Shown here: piece after piece, positions 17,655-27,454 of the stretch
Layout: every line of letters starts with the position of its first letter
Position numbering within the stretch: position 1 is the stretch's first letter
Origin: Comamonadaceae bacterium
GTDB taxonomy: Bacteria > Pseudomonadota > Gammaproteobacteria > Burkholderiales > Burkholderiaceae_C
Direction of reading: 5' to 3'
DNA length: 64,000 nt
Assembly (NCBI GenBank): GCA_027490925.1
Contig: JAIXXF010000023.1
Location: forward strand, 20,660-84,659
Translations under genes and position numbers: made by a program
Notes under the pieces: generated by a model
The model's input: only the letters and a program-made list of their open reading frames with translations
What the model was told of the DNA's origin: nothing
The model's database searches: none

Positions 17655-19330
17655 AATTCAAGGTCGCAAAGGGCGTTGGCTTCGTGCAGCGGTTTGTCCC
17701 AGCGAATGCGCAACATCCGCGGAAAGCGCACCGCGACACCGCTCTTGTGTCGCGCGCTGCGCTGTATGCCCTCAAAGCCCAGTTCAAACACCAGCGACGG
17801 GCGCACCGAACGCACCGGGCCAAATTTTTCCAGGGTGCTTTTGCGCACCACCGCGTCGACCCGCTTGAACTCCTCGTCGGTCAGGCCAGAGTAGGCCTTG
17901 GTGAACGCCACCAACTGCAGCTCACCCGGCTGGGCAGGGCGCTTGGCGGCGATGGCGTCCAGCACCGCCTGCGCCTCTGCCGCGTCCACGGGCGGTCGGC
18001 TCCACACCGCGAAGGTGTAGTCGGTGTAGACCGAGGCGCGGCGGCCATGACCGGCTTGCGCGTAAATCAACACGCCATCGATGGTCATCGGATCGACCTT
18101 CCATTTCCACCACAGGCCGTCGGCCTTGCTGCGGCCCACGCCGTAGGCAGCGTCGCGCCGCTTGAGCATGAAGCCCTCCACGCCGCGGGCTCGGGACTCT
18201 GCGCGCAAGGCGGCGCACTCGGCCCAGGTGGCACAGCCCACTGTCGGGGAGATGGGGATGGCGGTGGCCGACAACGCGTCCACCAGACGCTGCCGCCGCT
18301 CGCCCTGAGGCAGGCCGCGCTGGTCAACCCCGCCCTGCTCCAGCAGGTCGTAGGCCATGAAGGTCACCGGCGCGCTGGCCAGCAGCGCTTTGCCCAGCGT
18401 TTTGCGGCCGATGCGTTGCTGCAGCAGCGCGAACGGGGCCGGTCGGTGGTCTTTCCACACCAGCAGCTCGCCGTCGAGCACGGTGCCATCGGGCAGGGTC
18501 TGGGCCAGCGCCGCAACTTCCGGGAACCGGTCGGTGACCAGTTCCTCGCCACGCGACCAGATCCACACCTGACCGGCGCGCTTGACCACCTGTCCGCGAA
18601 TGCCGTCGTACTTCCATTCCACTTGCCAGTGGGCCAACTCGCCCAGGGCGTGCGGCAAGTCCTGGGTGGTGTCCAGCGGGTGGGCCAGGAAAAAAGGGTA
18701 AGGCTGGCCCGGGTCTTGGCTGGGCCCGCCGGTGTCGGACGCGGGCGCCACCAGCGCGGCAAAGTCTTGGGCCGTGGGGCGGCGCTGGCCGTCGGTGTAA
18801 CCCATCATGCGCTGCGCGATGCGTTTGGCATCGACCCCGCTGTGGGTGGCCAAAGCGCGTTGCACCAGCAGTTTGCTCACCCCGACCCGGAATCCCCCGC
18901 CCACCAACTTGACCAGCAGGAAACGCCCCTGCGGGTCCAATTCGCGCCAGTAGGCGGTGATGCGTTCGGCCACCTCTGGCTCCGGTAACCCGCGCAGGGG
19001 CAGCAGGCGCTCGGTCACCCACTGGGACAGGCGCAGGTCGCTGGGCTGGCTGGCCAGCGGCAAGATGTGGGCGATGGTCTCGGCCAGGTCGCCGACGGCC
19101 TGGTAGGCGGCTTCGAACAGCCAGTCGTCCAGGCCCGCCACCTCACAGGCCAGCGCCCGGAGCTGGGCGGTCTTGACCACCTGCCGCGGTTTACCGCCCG
19201 ACAAAAAGTACACCGCCCAGGCGGCGTCCGACGGCTCGGCATTGGCGAAGTAACGCACCAGCGCTTCCACCTTGGCCGACGTCGCGGTGGTGCTGTCCAG
19301 CTCGGTGAACAAACGGGCAAAGGCCTTCAT
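17639..19330 (-). CDS. ATP-dependent DNA ligase (repair type)
   Basis: 563 residues. The N-terminal ~210 residues are the DNA-binding helical domain (DNA_ligase_A_N), then the adenylation domain with nucleophile Lys240 in EWKYDGIRGQ, the RGEELVTDRFPEV motif, DGELLVW, GVEGFMLKRRDAAYG and WWKWK (motif V), and a C-terminal OB fold ending in RFPRMLRIRWDK. NCBI calls this class cisplatin damage response ATP-dependent DNA ligase; it is separate from the NAD-dependent replicative LigA. It overlaps the start of an MBL exonuclease stop by four bases (ATGA), the usual partner. The helicase (Lhr) and phosphoesterase (PdeM) often in the same cluster are absent here. Its last codons and stop come from a dispersed repeat. 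Confidence 0.92.
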   Translation of the reverse strand: MKAFARLFTELDSTTATSAKVEALVRYFANAEPSDAAWAVYFLSGGKPRQVVKTAQLRALACEVAGLDDWLFEAAYQAVGDLAETIAHILPLASQPSDLRLSQWVTERLLPLRGLPEPEVAERITAYWRELDPQGRFLLVKLVGGGFRVGVSKLLVQRALATHSGVDAKRIAQRMMGYTDGQRRPTAQDFAALVAPASDTGGPSQDPGQPYPFFLAHPLDTTQDLPHALGELAHWQVEWKYDGIRGQVVKRAGQVWIWSRGEELVTDRFPEVAALAQTLPDGTVLDGELLVWKDHRPAPFALLQQRIGRKTLGKALLASAPVTFMAYDLLEQGGVDQRGLPQGERRQRLVDALSATAIPISPTVGCATWAECAALRAESRARGVEGFMLKRRDAAYGVGRSKADGLWWKWKVDPMTIDGVLIYAQAGHGRRASVYTDYTFAVWSRPPVDAAEAQAVLDAIAAKRPAQPGELQLVAFTKAYSGLTDEEFKRVDAVVRKSTLEKFGPVRSVRPSLVFELGFEGIQRSARHKSGVAVRFPRMLRIRWDKPLHEANALCDLELLLNQ

Positions 19331-20412
19331 ATCGCAGCGGTCGCGGGCTCGGCCACCCCGTCTTCGGCCGCGTCGTCCCCGTACTCGGTCTCAAAGGCTT
19401 CGGCCTGCAGGCCCTGGTCAGTCAGGTAGCGCACCATCACTGGCACGCTGCCATGGGTGACGATGACCCGCTGCGCGCCGGTCGCACCGATGGCGCCCAG
19501 CAAGCCCGGCCAGTCGGCGTGATCGCTCAGCACAAACCCCCTGTCGTGCCCCCCCCGCCGCCTGGCCCCGCGCAGCTGCATCCAGCCGCTGGCAAACGCG
19601 TCGCTGAAGTCGCCAAACCGTTTGGCCCATGGCCCTGCCGCCGCGCTGGGCGGGCACAACACCAACGCGCGGTGGAAGTCAGAGGGGTCGCTGACCTCAC
19701 TCACCGTGCGGGTGTCGGGCAGGGCCACGCCCGCCGCGCGGTAGGCGCGGTTCAGCGGTTCGACCGCGCTGTGCACGACGATGGGACCAATCGACGGATC
19801 GACCCCGCTCAAGAGGCGCTGCGCCTTGCCAAAGCTGTAGCACATCAGCAGGCTGGCCCGGCCCACGGCCGCGTTGGCCTGCCACCAGGCGTTGATGTCG
19901 GCGAACACCTCGGCGTCGGGCCGCCAGCGGTAGATCGGCAGACCAAAGGTGGACTCGGTGATGAACACGTCGCAGCGCACCGGCTCGAACGGCGTGCATG
20001 TGGCATCGGGCGCGACCTTGTAGTCGCCGCTGGCCACCCACACCTGCCCGCCGTGCTGGAGCCGCACCTGCGCCGAGCCGAGCACATGGCCCGCCGGGTG
20101 CAAAGACACCGCCACACCGTGATGCACCACGGTGTCGCCATAGGCCAGCGTTTGCAGGGCGATGTCGCCCAGCCGCGCGCGCAGCACACCTTCGGCCGGA
20201 GCGGCGGCCAGGTAGTGTCGGTGGCCCGTGCGCGCGTGGTCGGCGTGGGCGTGGGTGATCACCGCGCGGTCCACCGGACGCCAAGGGTCGATGTAGAAGT
20301 CGCCCGCCGGGCAGTACAGGCCTTCGGGCCGCTGCACCACCAGGTCTTTTGCGGTTCGCAGCCCACCGGTGGCCTGCGAACCCGGCGCTGTGGGGTCTGT
20401 CGCGTCGGTCAT
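19327..20412 (-). CDS. Ligase-associated metallo-beta-lactamase DNA exonuclease
   Basis: 361 residues, MBL/beta-CASP-like fold. Metal motifs: THAHADHAR (HxHxDH) at about 54-62, GHVLGSAQ at about 108, SGDY at about 128, TESTFG at about 153 and the C-terminal VLSDHADW plus VIVTHG. This is the exonuclease that accompanies repair ATP-dependent ligases; family members resemble the CPSF-73/SNM1 nucleases and were first annotated as mRNA 3'-end processing factors. Stop and ligase start overlap by four bases, so the two are translationally coupled; the gene follows clsB by two bases. Confidence 0.9.
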   Translation of the reverse strand: MTDATDPTAPGSQATGGLRTAKDLVVQRPEGLYCPAGDFYIDPWRPVDRAVITHAHADHARTGHRHYLAAAPAEGVLRARLGDIALQTLAYGDTVVHHGVAVSLHPAGHVLGSAQVRLQHGGQVWVASGDYKVAPDATCTPFEPVRCDVFITESTFGLPIYRWRPDAEVFADINAWWQANAAVGRASLLMCYSFGKAQRLLSGVDPSIGPIVVHSAVEPLNRAYRAAGVALPDTRTVSEVSDPSDFHRALVLCPPSAAAGPWAKRFGDFSDAFASGWMQLRGARRRGGHDRGFVLSDHADWPGLLGAIGATGAQRVIVTHGSVPVMVRYLTDQGLQAEAFETEYGDDAAEDGVAEPATAAI

Positions 20413-20414
20413 GC

Positions 20415-21647
20415 TCAGTACCGCTTGCCTTGCACGAACAGCGCCACACTCATCACCATCAAGGCCAAACGCTCCTTGAAGCGCTGCGTCCAGGGGCGGT
20501 TGGCGTAGTCCGCCACATCCACCGGCTGCCCATCGTTCGCCATGGCTTGCAGCAGGCGGTGGCGCAGTTGCTGGGCGAACGCGCGGTCTTCGATCAGCAG
20601 GTTGGCCTCACGGGCCAGCAGCAAGCTCAACGGGTCAAGGTTGGACGAGCCCACCGTGGCCCAGGCGCGGTCGCTGTCGCCGTCCACCACCGCCACCTTG
20701 GCGTGCAAAAAGCTCGCCGCGTATTCATGGATCTCCACCCCGGCTTTGAGCAATGCGCCGTACACCGGGCGCGCTGCGTGGTACTGCATGAAGTACTCGT
20801 ATTTGCCTTGCAACAACAGCCGCACCTTCACACCACGCCGCGCGGCCAGCTCCAGCGCCCGCCGCAGTTTGCGGCCCGGCAGAAAGTAGGCGTTGGCGAT
20901 CACGACCTCGCTGTGAGCGCTGGCGATCGCCTTGCGGTACGCGCGTTCGATGCGGGTGCGATGGCGAAAGTTGTCGCGCAGCACCAGCCCGGCCCGCGCG
21001 GTCCCCGGCGCCGACCCGCACACGCGATCGGCAGCGGACACAGGCGCTGCGGCGGTGGCCGCGCGGAAGCTGCGCACCGCCCCCTTGAAGTCGCGCTGCC
21101 GAATGTCGCGCAGGCCCTGAAGTTGCAGCCAGAGTTGCCGCATGGTGGTCTGGATGTCGGCCACCAACGGCCCGCTCACCCGCACCGCGAAGTCGAACCG
21201 GGGGGCTGCGAGCGCGCCGTGGTTGGGGTCGTGAAAATCATCGAGCAGGTTGATGCCACCGCAAAACGCGACCGCGCCGTCCACCACACACAGCTTGCGG
21301 TGCAAGCGGCGCCACTGGCGTGGCCACAACAGACCGAAGCGGCCCAGCGGCGAGTACACCCGCCAAGCCACGCCCGCAGCGTCGAACAGCAGTCGCCAGG
21401 TGTCGGGCAACGCACCGGTGCCCACGCCATCCACCACCAGCCGCACGGCCACGCCACGGCGCGCGGTGCGAACCAGTGCGTCGGCGATGCGGGCACCGTC
21501 GCCGGTGAAATCGAAGATGTAGGTTTCCAGCCACACCTCGCGCTCGGCCTGGTCCATCGCCTCGGTCAGCGCGGTGAAATATCGGGCGCTGCCTTCCAGC
21601 AGCGACAGGCGGTGGCCGCCTTGAAGTGGCGGGTCAGGCTGTGCCAT
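20415..21647 (-). CDS. clsB: Cardiolipin synthase B (phospholipase D superfamily)
   Basis: 410 residues; joins phosphatidylglycerol with another head group to form cardiolipin at the inner membrane. Two HKD motifs define the family: LHRKLCVVDG at about 115 followed by CGGINL, and LHAKVAVVDG at about 320 followed by VGSSNLD. There is no N-terminal membrane pair as in ClsA, which matches ClsB. A hydrophobic stretch LALMVMSVALFVQG closes the protein. It overlaps the upstream EEP phosphatase gene by 14 bases, the same partner as E. coli ybhP-clsB. Confidence 0.92.
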   Translation of the reverse strand: MAQPDPPLQGGHRLSLLEGSARYFTALTEAMDQAEREVWLETYIFDFTGDGARIADALVRTARRGVAVRLVVDGVGTGALPDTWRLLFDAAGVAWRVYSPLGRFGLLWPRQWRRLHRKLCVVDGAVAFCGGINLLDDFHDPNHGALAAPRFDFAVRVSGPLVADIQTTMRQLWLQLQGLRDIRQRDFKGAVRSFRAATAAAPVSAADRVCGSAPGTARAGLVLRDNFRHRTRIERAYRKAIASAHSEVVIANAYFLPGRKLRRALELAARRGVKVRLLLQGKYEYFMQYHAARPVYGALLKAGVEIHEYAASFLHAKVAVVDGDSDRAWATVGSSNLDPLSLLLAREANLLIEDRAFAQQLRHRLLQAMANDGQPVDVADYANRPWTQRFKERLALMVMSVALFVQGKRY

Positions 21648-22377
21648 CGGGCAACTCGAACTCGGCGATCAGCGGCAGGTGGTCGGACATGCGGCCCCAG
21701 ATCGGACCGCGCGGCACCTCGGCGCGCAGCGGCATGAGGCCGCGGACGTACACGTAGTCCAGTTGGGCCAGCGGCAACCGCGCCGGGTAGGTGGCCAGGC
21801 GCTCACTGACGAGGTCCATCAGGCCCATCTCCCGCATGGCGGGGCGCAGGCGCGCGTTCCAGTCGTTGAAATCGCCAGCCACCAGCAGCGGGGCGGCCGG
21901 GGGCACCTCGCGGTCGATGAACTGCGCCAGCTGGGCGACCTGCCGACTGCGGCTTGCCGGGATCAGCCCCAGGTGCAGCACCACGGCGTGCACCACCTGC
22001 GACCCCACCGCCACCTGCACATGCAGCAGGCCGCGCTGCTCAAACCGGTGGTCCGACATGTCTTCGTGGGCGTGGGACTGGACCGGCCAGCGCGACAGCA
22101 GCGCATTGCCATGCTCGCCATGGCGGGTCACAGCGTTGGTCTGGTAGACCGCCTCGTAGCCCTCTGGCGCCAAAAAGTCGGCCTGCGGCAAATCGGGCCA
22201 GCGCGAAAAATGGCCCTGCTCCCGGCGGTGCATCTTGCGCACTTCTTGCAGGCACACGATGTCGGCGTCGAGTTGCTCCACCGCGTGTCCAATGTTGTGG
22301 ATCTCCAGCCGCCGCCGCGGCCCGAGGCCCTGTACGCCCTTGTGGATGTTGTAGGTGGCCACTCGCAAAACGCCCAT
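21634..22377 (-). CDS. Endonuclease/exonuclease/phosphatase family protein (YbhP-like)
   Basis: 247 residues, EEP (DNase I-like) fold. Active-site residues are visible: Asn in ATYNIHKG, Glu in CLQEVRK, the Asp-x-Asn pair in AGDFNDWN and the terminal SDHLPLIAEF Asp-His. Members include phosphatases, sphingomyelinase-like enzymes and nucleases. The 14-base overlap with clsB, conserved in enterobacteria as ybhP-clsB, suggests a role in phospholipid metabolism. No signal peptide is seen. It lies nine bases after nudB. Confidence 0.88.
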   Translation of the reverse strand: MGVLRVATYNIHKGVQGLGPRRRLEIHNIGHAVEQLDADIVCLQEVRKMHRREQGHFSRWPDLPQADFLAPEGYEAVYQTNAVTRHGEHGNALLSRWPVQSHAHEDMSDHRFEQRGLLHVQVAVGSQVVHAVVLHLGLIPASRSRQVAQLAQFIDREVPPAAPLLVAGDFNDWNARLRPAMREMGLMDLVSERLATYPARLPLAQLDYVYVRGLMPLRAEVPRGPIWGRMSDHLPLIAEFELPDGTA

Positions 22378-22386
22378 GGCACGACC

Positions 22387-22848
22387 TTACTTTAAAAACC
22401 TCGGCAACATCAAAATGGCTTCAGCGTTGGAGGGGGAAAAACAGGCTGCGGCCGCGTCGCGCCAGGGCAGCCAGCGCCAGGCGGTGTGCTCGCGCGGGTT
22501 CAGGCGCACCGAAGTGCCTGGGTCCACCCGCAGACCGAACAGGCGCTCGGTGTTGCGCGTCACGCCAGGCGGGTAACGGTGCCGCCAATGGGGGTAGATG
22601 TCGTAGACGTTGTCCAGCCGCCAGTCCACCAAGTGGTCGGCCAGCGCGGTGCCGGGACGGCAATCGATGCCCGTTTCTTCCCACACCTCGCGCGCGGCGG
22701 TGGCGGACCAGTCTTCTGCCAAGTGGTCTTTGCTGCCGGTCACCGACTGCCAAAAGTCCACCGCATCGGTGCGTTGGATCAGCAACACCTCCAGCGCGGG
22801 CGTGTGGATCACCACCAACACAGACTGCGGGATCTTGAAGGTCACCAA
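22387..22848 (-). CDS. nudB: Dihydroneopterin triphosphate diphosphatase
   Basis: 153 residues, NUDIX hydrolase. The NUDIX box reads GSKDHLAEDWSATAAREV then WEETGI, with one more residue between the first Gly and Glu than the textbook pattern, as I know from betaproteobacterial NudB. The N-terminus KIPQSVLVVIHT and DFWQSVTG are NudB signatures. It removes pyrophosphate from the FolE product on the way to folate. Its position after aspS matches the aspS-nudB order of enterobacteria; 145 bases separate the two. Confidence 0.9.
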   Translation of the reverse strand: MVTFKIPQSVLVVIHTPALEVLLIQRTDAVDFWQSVTGSKDHLAEDWSATAAREVWEETGIDCRPGTALADHLVDWRLDNVYDIYPHWRHRYPPGVTRNTERLFGLRVDPGTSVRLNPREHTAWRWLPWRDAAAACFSPSNAEAILMLPRFLK

Positions 22849-22993
22849 CGTCCTTTGGTCAACCGCCCGCGGGGGCAGGCCTTTGGCTCAAGGCCACTGC
22901 ACCGCGAAGGTCATGGATGGGAAAGGTCAAAACCCGACCGACGCCGTCCTGATCCACCGCGCCGGGGCGGTGCAGAACTGGCGGCGGGCACCC

Positions 22994-24790
22994 TCACGCG
23001 GCCGGTGCGGGCGTACGCAGGCGGATGTGCAACTCGCGCAATTGCTTTTCATCGACCGGGCTGGGCGCCTGGGTCAACAAACACTGGGCACGCTGGGTCT
23101 TTGGGAAAGCGATCACGTCGCGGATGGACTCGGCACCGGTCATCAGCGTCACGATGCGGTCCAAACCAAAAGCCAGGCCCCCGTGCGGCGGCGCCCCATA
23201 CTGCAGAGCGTCCAGCAAGAAGCCGAACTTGAGTTGAGCTTCTTCGGGGGTGATCTTCAGCGCGTCGAACACCTTTTGCTGGACGTCGGCGCGGTGGATG
23301 CGCACCGAGCCACCGCCCATTTCCCAGCCGTTCAACACCATGTCGTAGCCCTTGGAGATGCATTTCTCCGGCGCGGTGACCATCCAGTCCTCATGGCCGT
23401 CTTTGGGCGCGGTGAAGGGGTGGTGCGTGGCGGTGTAACGCTGGGCTTCGTCGTCATACTCGAACATGGGGAAGTCGACCACCCACATCGGGCGCCAGCC
23501 CTTCTCAAAAAGGCCCGTCTTCTTGCCGAAATCGCTGTGGCCAATCTTGACCCTCAAAGCGCCAATGGCGTCGTTGACGATCTTGGCCTTGTCGGCGCCA
23601 AAGAACAACAAATCCCCGTCCTGGGCGCCGGTGCGCGCGAGGATGGCGTTCAGGGCTTCGTCGTGGATGTTCTTCACGATCGGGCTTTGCAGGCCGTCGC
23701 GGCCCTTGGCCAGCTCGTTGACCTTGATGTAGGCCAGGCCCTTGGCACCATAGATCTTCACGAACTCGGTGTAGGCGTCGATCTCACTGCGGGTCATTTC
23801 GGCGGCGCCCGGCACGCGCAGGGCCACCACGCGGCCACCCTTGGTGGTGGCGGGGCCAGAAAACACCTTGAAGTCCACCGTGGCCATCACGTCGGTCAGC
23901 TCGGTGAACTGCATTTTCACGCGCAGGTCGGGCTTGTCTGAACCGTACTGGTGCATGGCGTCGGCGTAAGTCATCACCGGGAACTCACCCAAGTACACGT
24001 CCAGCGTGTTCTTGAACACGGTGGTGATCATGCCCTGGAACATGTCGCGGATTTCCTCCTCGCTGAGGAACGAGGTTTCAATGTCGACCTGGGTGAATTC
24101 GGGCTGGCGATCGGCGCGCAGGTCTTCGTCGCGGAAGCACTTGGTGATTTGGTAGTAGCGGTCAAAGCCGGCCACCATCAGCAGCTGCTTGAACAGTTGC
24201 GGCGACTGCGGCAGCGCGAAGAACTGGCCGTCGTGGACCCGGCTGGGTACCAGGTAGTCGCGGGCGCCCTCGGGGGTGCTCTTGGTGAGCATCGGGGTTT
24301 CAATGTCCACGAAGCCGTTGGCGTCCAGGAACTTGCGCACTTCCATGGCCACGCGGTAGCGAAGCATCAGGTTGTTCTGCATGTAAGGGCGGCGCAGGTC
24401 CAGCACGCGGTGCGTGAGGCGGGTGGTCTCGGACAGGTTGTCGTCGTCCAGCTGGAACGGCGGAGTGACAGACGGGTTCAGCACCGCGATCTCATGGCAC
24501 AACACCTCGATCTTGCCGCTCTTGAGCTGGGCGTTGACGGTGCCCTCGGGGCGCGCGCGCACCAGGCCCTTGATTTGCACGCAAAACTCGTTGCGCACGT
24601 CTTCGGCCACTTTGAACATGTCGGCGCGGTCGGGGTCACAGACCACCTGTACGTAGCCTTCGCGGTCGCGCAAGTCGATGAAGATCACGCCACCGTGGTC
24701 GCGCCGCCGGTTGACCCAGCCACAGAGGGAAACGGTTTGCCCCAACAGGGCTTCGGTCACCAGACCGCAATAGTGGGAACGCATGGACAT
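22994..24790 (-). CDS. aspS: Aspartyl-tRNA synthetase
   Basis: 598 residues, class IIb synthetase of the bacterial type. The N-terminal OB anticodon domain ([24 protein letters not shown]) leads to the catalytic core with motif 1 ([24 protein letters not shown] region), motif 2 ([18 protein letters not shown]), an inserted GAD domain at about 290-420 and motif 3 ([14 protein letters not shown]). Length is normal. The start is either this ATG or the one two codons in. Whether it also charges tRNA-Asn cannot be told from sequence; no gatCAB or asnS is in the window. Confidence 0.97.
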   Translation of the reverse strand: MSMRSHYCGLVTEALLGQTVSLCGWVNRRRDHGGVIFIDLRDREGYVQVVCDPDRADMFKVAEDVRNEFCVQIKGLVRARPEGTVNAQLKSGKIEVLCHEIAVLNPSVTPPFQLDDDNLSETTRLTHRVLDLRRPYMQNNLMLRYRVAMEVRKFLDANGFVDIETPMLTKSTPEGARDYLVPSRVHDGQFFALPQSPQLFKQLLMVAGFDRYYQITKCFRDEDLRADRQPEFTQVDIETSFLSEEEIRDMFQGMITTVFKNTLDVYLGEFPVMTYADAMHQYGSDKPDLRVKMQFTELTDVMATVDFKVFSGPATTKGGRVVALRVPGAAEMTRSEIDAYTEFVKIYGAKGLAYIKVNELAKGRDGLQSPIVKNIHDEALNAILARTGAQDGDLLFFGADKAKIVNDAIGALRVKIGHSDFGKKTGLFEKGWRPMWVVDFPMFEYDDEAQRYTATHHPFTAPKDGHEDWMVTAPEKCISKGYDMVLNGWEMGGGSVRIHRADVQQKVFDALKITPEEAQLKFGFLLDALQYGAPPHGGLAFGLDRIVTLMTGAESIRDVIAFPKTQRAQCLLTQAPSPVDEKQLRELHIRLRTPAPAA

Positions 24791-24815
24791 GTGGGTACGG
24801 CGCCGACGGGCGCCC

Positions 24816-25466
24816 TCATTGAACAGGTGAAGAACGGGGGGGCAAGGGTGCGGGACGGTCGGGGGCGACCACCCCCATGGAAATGATGTACTTCAGCGCC
24901 TCGTCCACGCTCATGTCCAACTCAACCACCTGATCGCGCGGGAGCATGAGGAAAAAGCCCGATGTCGGGTTGGGTGTGGTGGGCACATACACGCTGACAT
25001 GTTCTCCCGGCAGGTGGTTGGCCACCTCGCCGCTGGGCACGCCGGTCAGGAAGGCGATGGTCCACGAGCCGGCCCGGGGGTACTGCACGAGCAGGGCCTT
25101 GCGGAACGCGTTGCCGTTGCTGGAAAACAGCGTGTCCGACACCTGCTTCACGCTGGAGTAGATGGACTTGACGATGGGGATGTTGGTCAACACCCGGTCG
25201 GACTGGCTCAGGGCCCAGCGGCCAAAAATGTTGGCGGCGAACATGCCCGTCAAGAAAATGACCAGCAAAACCAACGCCACCCCCAGACCAGGGATGTTTC
25301 GGAAGTCGGCCAGGGCCGGTCGCAGCGCATCCGGCATGACCGCGATGATCGCGCCCATGACCGAACCAAACACACCGTCCAGCGCGCCGAGGCCCCATGT
25401 GATCACCCAGATGGTGATCGCCAACGGCGCCCAGACCAGCAGGCCGGTGAGGAAGTATTTGCGCAT
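24816..25466 (-). CDS. DUF502 integral membrane protein
   Basis: 216 residues. Two transmembrane segments near the N-terminus ([19 protein letters not shown] and [19 protein letters not shown]) precede a soluble domain with the family motif [45 protein letters not shown] and [14 protein letters not shown]. Function is unknown; DUF502 genes lie before aspS in many betaproteobacteria. It follows fmdB by four bases and precedes aspS by 25 bases. The start MRKYFLTG is the family's normal one. Confidence 0.9.
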   Translation of the reverse strand: MRKYFLTGLLVWAPLAITIWVITWGLGALDGVFGSVMGAIIAVMPDALRPALADFRNIPGLGVALVLLVIFLTGMFAANIFGRWALSQSDRVLTNIPIVKSIYSSVKQVSDTLFSSNGNAFRKALLVQYPRAGSWTIAFLTGVPSGEVANHLPGEHVSVYVPTTPNPTSGFFLMLPRDQVVELDMSVDEALKYIISMGVVAPDRPAPLPPRSSPVQ

Positions 25467-25470
25467 GTGG

Positions 25471-25818
25471 TCAACTGCCCGTGGAAGGCGTGGCCTTGGG
25501 TTTGTCTGTCGAGGCGGTGGCTGGCGCAGCGGCCGGTGCAGGCGCAGCGGCTGGCGCAGGTGCGGCCAACGCGTTGTCGGCACCCGCGGCGCTGGGTGCC
25601 GCATCGGCAGCAGCGGCTGGTGCGGCGCTGGCGTTTCCGCCACGGAAATCGGTCACGTACCAGCCGGACCCCTTGAGCTGAAAACCCGCAGCAGTCACTT
25701 GCTTGCGAAACGCCGATGCGCCGCAACTGGGGCAATCGGTCAGGGGCGGGTCGGACATCTTTTGCAGAACGTCCTTGCTGTGCCCGCAGGATTCGCATTT
25801 GTAAGCGTAAATTGGCAT
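25471..25818 (-). CDS. FmdB-type zinc ribbon protein
   Basis: 115 residues. The N-terminal 45 residues form a zinc ribbon MPIYAYKCESCGH... with CxxC at 8-11 and CPSCG at 29-33, ending QVTAAGFQLKGSGWYVTDF, the FmdB/putative regulatory family signature. The remaining 50 residues are an Ala/Pro-rich low-complexity tail ending KPKATPSTGS. Its function is not established; first gene of fmdB-DUF502-aspS. Confidence 0.9.
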   Translation of the reverse strand: MPIYAYKCESCGHSKDVLQKMSDPPLTDCPSCGASAFRKQVTAAGFQLKGSGWYVTDFRGGNASAAPAAAADAAPSAAGADNALAAPAPAAAPAPAAAPATASTDKPKATPSTGS

Positions 25819-25886
25819 GGCTGTTCAGAAGGTTGAAACGCAAAACCTTCAATTATAGGTGGCCGTGCCCATCTCAAGCCCGCGCT

Positions 25887-25904
25887 GGCCCGCTCGGGCG
25901 GGCC
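25887..25904 (-). terminator. Possible hairpin terminator of the sodium symporter gene
   Basis: GGCCCGC-TCGG-GCGGGCC, a perfect seven-base-pair stem, three bases downstream of the symporter stop codon. No T-run follows on the minus strand, so it may be a transcript-end stabiliser and not an intrinsic terminator. Confidence 0.4.
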
Positions 25905-25907
25905 GAA

Positions 25908-27353
25908 TCAGTCCAGGCCCGCCACGTGCTGGTGGGGGGTCCGTGTATCGGCCAGCCACTGAGGCAGCAACGACCCCGCCAGCATGCCGCCGAGCGCCGC
26001 CAACACGCCCGCCAGTTGGGCCGGGAACACCTCGCCCCAGGGGGTGGCCAGACACACCAGCCACGCAAACAGGCCAGCGGCAATGGAAGCAATGGCCCCT
26101 TGTGTGGTCGCCCGCGACCAGTACAAACCAAAGACCAACGGAATGAATGCCCCGACCAAGGTGACCTGGTAGGCGCCCGACACCAACTCGTAGATCGGGG
26201 TGCCCTGGCTCGCGATCGCGTAGACCAGCACAAAAGCAGAAAACACCAACACGGTGATGCGCATGGTTTTGAGCTGTTGGCGGTCGTCCATGTCGGGGTT
26301 GAACTGGCGCCAGATGTTTTCCACAAAGGTCACACTGGGCGCCAGCAAAGTGGCCGACGCGGCCGATTTGATGGCCGACAGCAGCGCCCCAAAAAACAGC
26401 ACCTGCATCACGAACGGCATTTTCTCCAGCACCAGCACCGGCAGGATTTTTTGTGGGTCTTCCTGAAGCAGCGAGGCGGTCTGCTCCGGCATGATGATCA
26501 GCGCGCTGGCGATGATGAACATCGGCACGAAAGCGAACAAGATGTAGCACACGCCGCCGATCACCGGGCCACGGGTCGCCGCTGTGTGGCTGTTGGCAGA
26601 CATCACACGCTGGAAAACGTCTTGCTGCGGGATAGACCCGAACATGATGGTGATGGCCGCAGCGAAGAAAAACAGCATGTCTTTCACGCTGGGCTCGGGC
26701 CAAAACCGGAACAGGTCTTTGCTCATCGCCAACGCCACCACCTGGTCTGCCCCCCCTGCCAGGTTGGCCGCGAACACCGCAATGGTGCCCAAGCCAACGA
26801 CCAAGATGATCATCTGCACAAAGTCGGTGAGCGCCACCGACCACATGCCGCCAAACATGGTGTAGGCCAGGATGGACACCACGCCAATCACCATGCCCAC
26901 CGGGATGCTGATCGCCCCGCCCGACAGCACGTTGAACACCAAGCCCAAAGCAGTCACTTGGGCGGACACCCAGCCCAGGTAACTCACCATGATGATCAGC
27001 GAGCAAACGATTTCGACCTTGCGGCCGTAGCGCTCGCGGTAATAGTCGCTGATGGTCAGCAAGGTCATGCGGTACAGCTTGCCCGCGATGAACAGACCCA
27101 CCAGGATCAAGCAGCTGCCCGCGCCAAAGGGGTCTTCGACCACGCCCTTGAGGCCGTTTTCAATGAACTTGGCGGGGATCCCTAGCACCGTCTCTGAACC
27201 GAACCAAGTGGCGAAGGTGGTGGTCACGATCATGACCAATGGCAAGTGGCGTCCTGCGATCGCGAAATCGGCGGTGTTCTTGACGCGCTTGGCCGCATAC
27301 AGACCGATCGCAATGGTCACCAACAGGTACAGAACAACGAGGGTCAACAGCAC
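25908..27353 (-). CDS. Sodium:solute symporter family protein
   Basis: 481 residues, about 13 transmembrane helices, starting MLLTLVVLYLLVTIAIGLYAAKRVKN. The segment TADFAIAGRHLPLVMIVTTTFATWFGSETVLGIPAKF is the usual SSS N-terminus, with the sodium-site region in helix 1 and later MFGSIPQQDVFQRVMSA and SAIKSAASATLLAPSV. Substrates in this family include amino acids, sugars, organic acids and vitamins, and none can be picked here. It is a single-gene unit between fmdB and ubiB. Confidence 0.87.
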   Translation of the reverse strand: MLLTLVVLYLLVTIAIGLYAAKRVKNTADFAIAGRHLPLVMIVTTTFATWFGSETVLGIPAKFIENGLKGVVEDPFGAGSCLILVGLFIAGKLYRMTLLTISDYYRERYGRKVEIVCSLIIMVSYLGWVSAQVTALGLVFNVLSGGAISIPVGMVIGVVSILAYTMFGGMWSVALTDFVQMIILVVGLGTIAVFAANLAGGADQVVALAMSKDLFRFWPEPSVKDMLFFFAAAITIMFGSIPQQDVFQRVMSANSHTAATRGPVIGGVCYILFAFVPMFIIASALIIMPEQTASLLQEDPQKILPVLVLEKMPFVMQVLFFGALLSAIKSAASATLLAPSVTFVENIWRQFNPDMDDRQQLKTMRITVLVFSAFVLVYAIASQGTPIYELVSGAYQVTLVGAFIPLVFGLYWSRATTQGAIASIAAGLFAWLVCLATPWGEVFPAQLAGVLAALGGMLAGSLLPQWLADTRTPHQHVAGLD

Positions 27354-27454
27354 AACGCACTCCTGAATGTGGGCTGGATTATGGACAACGGTAGGGCTTT
27401 GGCGGCACGGTCAAAGGTGGGCTTGGCACGGCTTCGGTGCGTTTTGGTGCCGGG

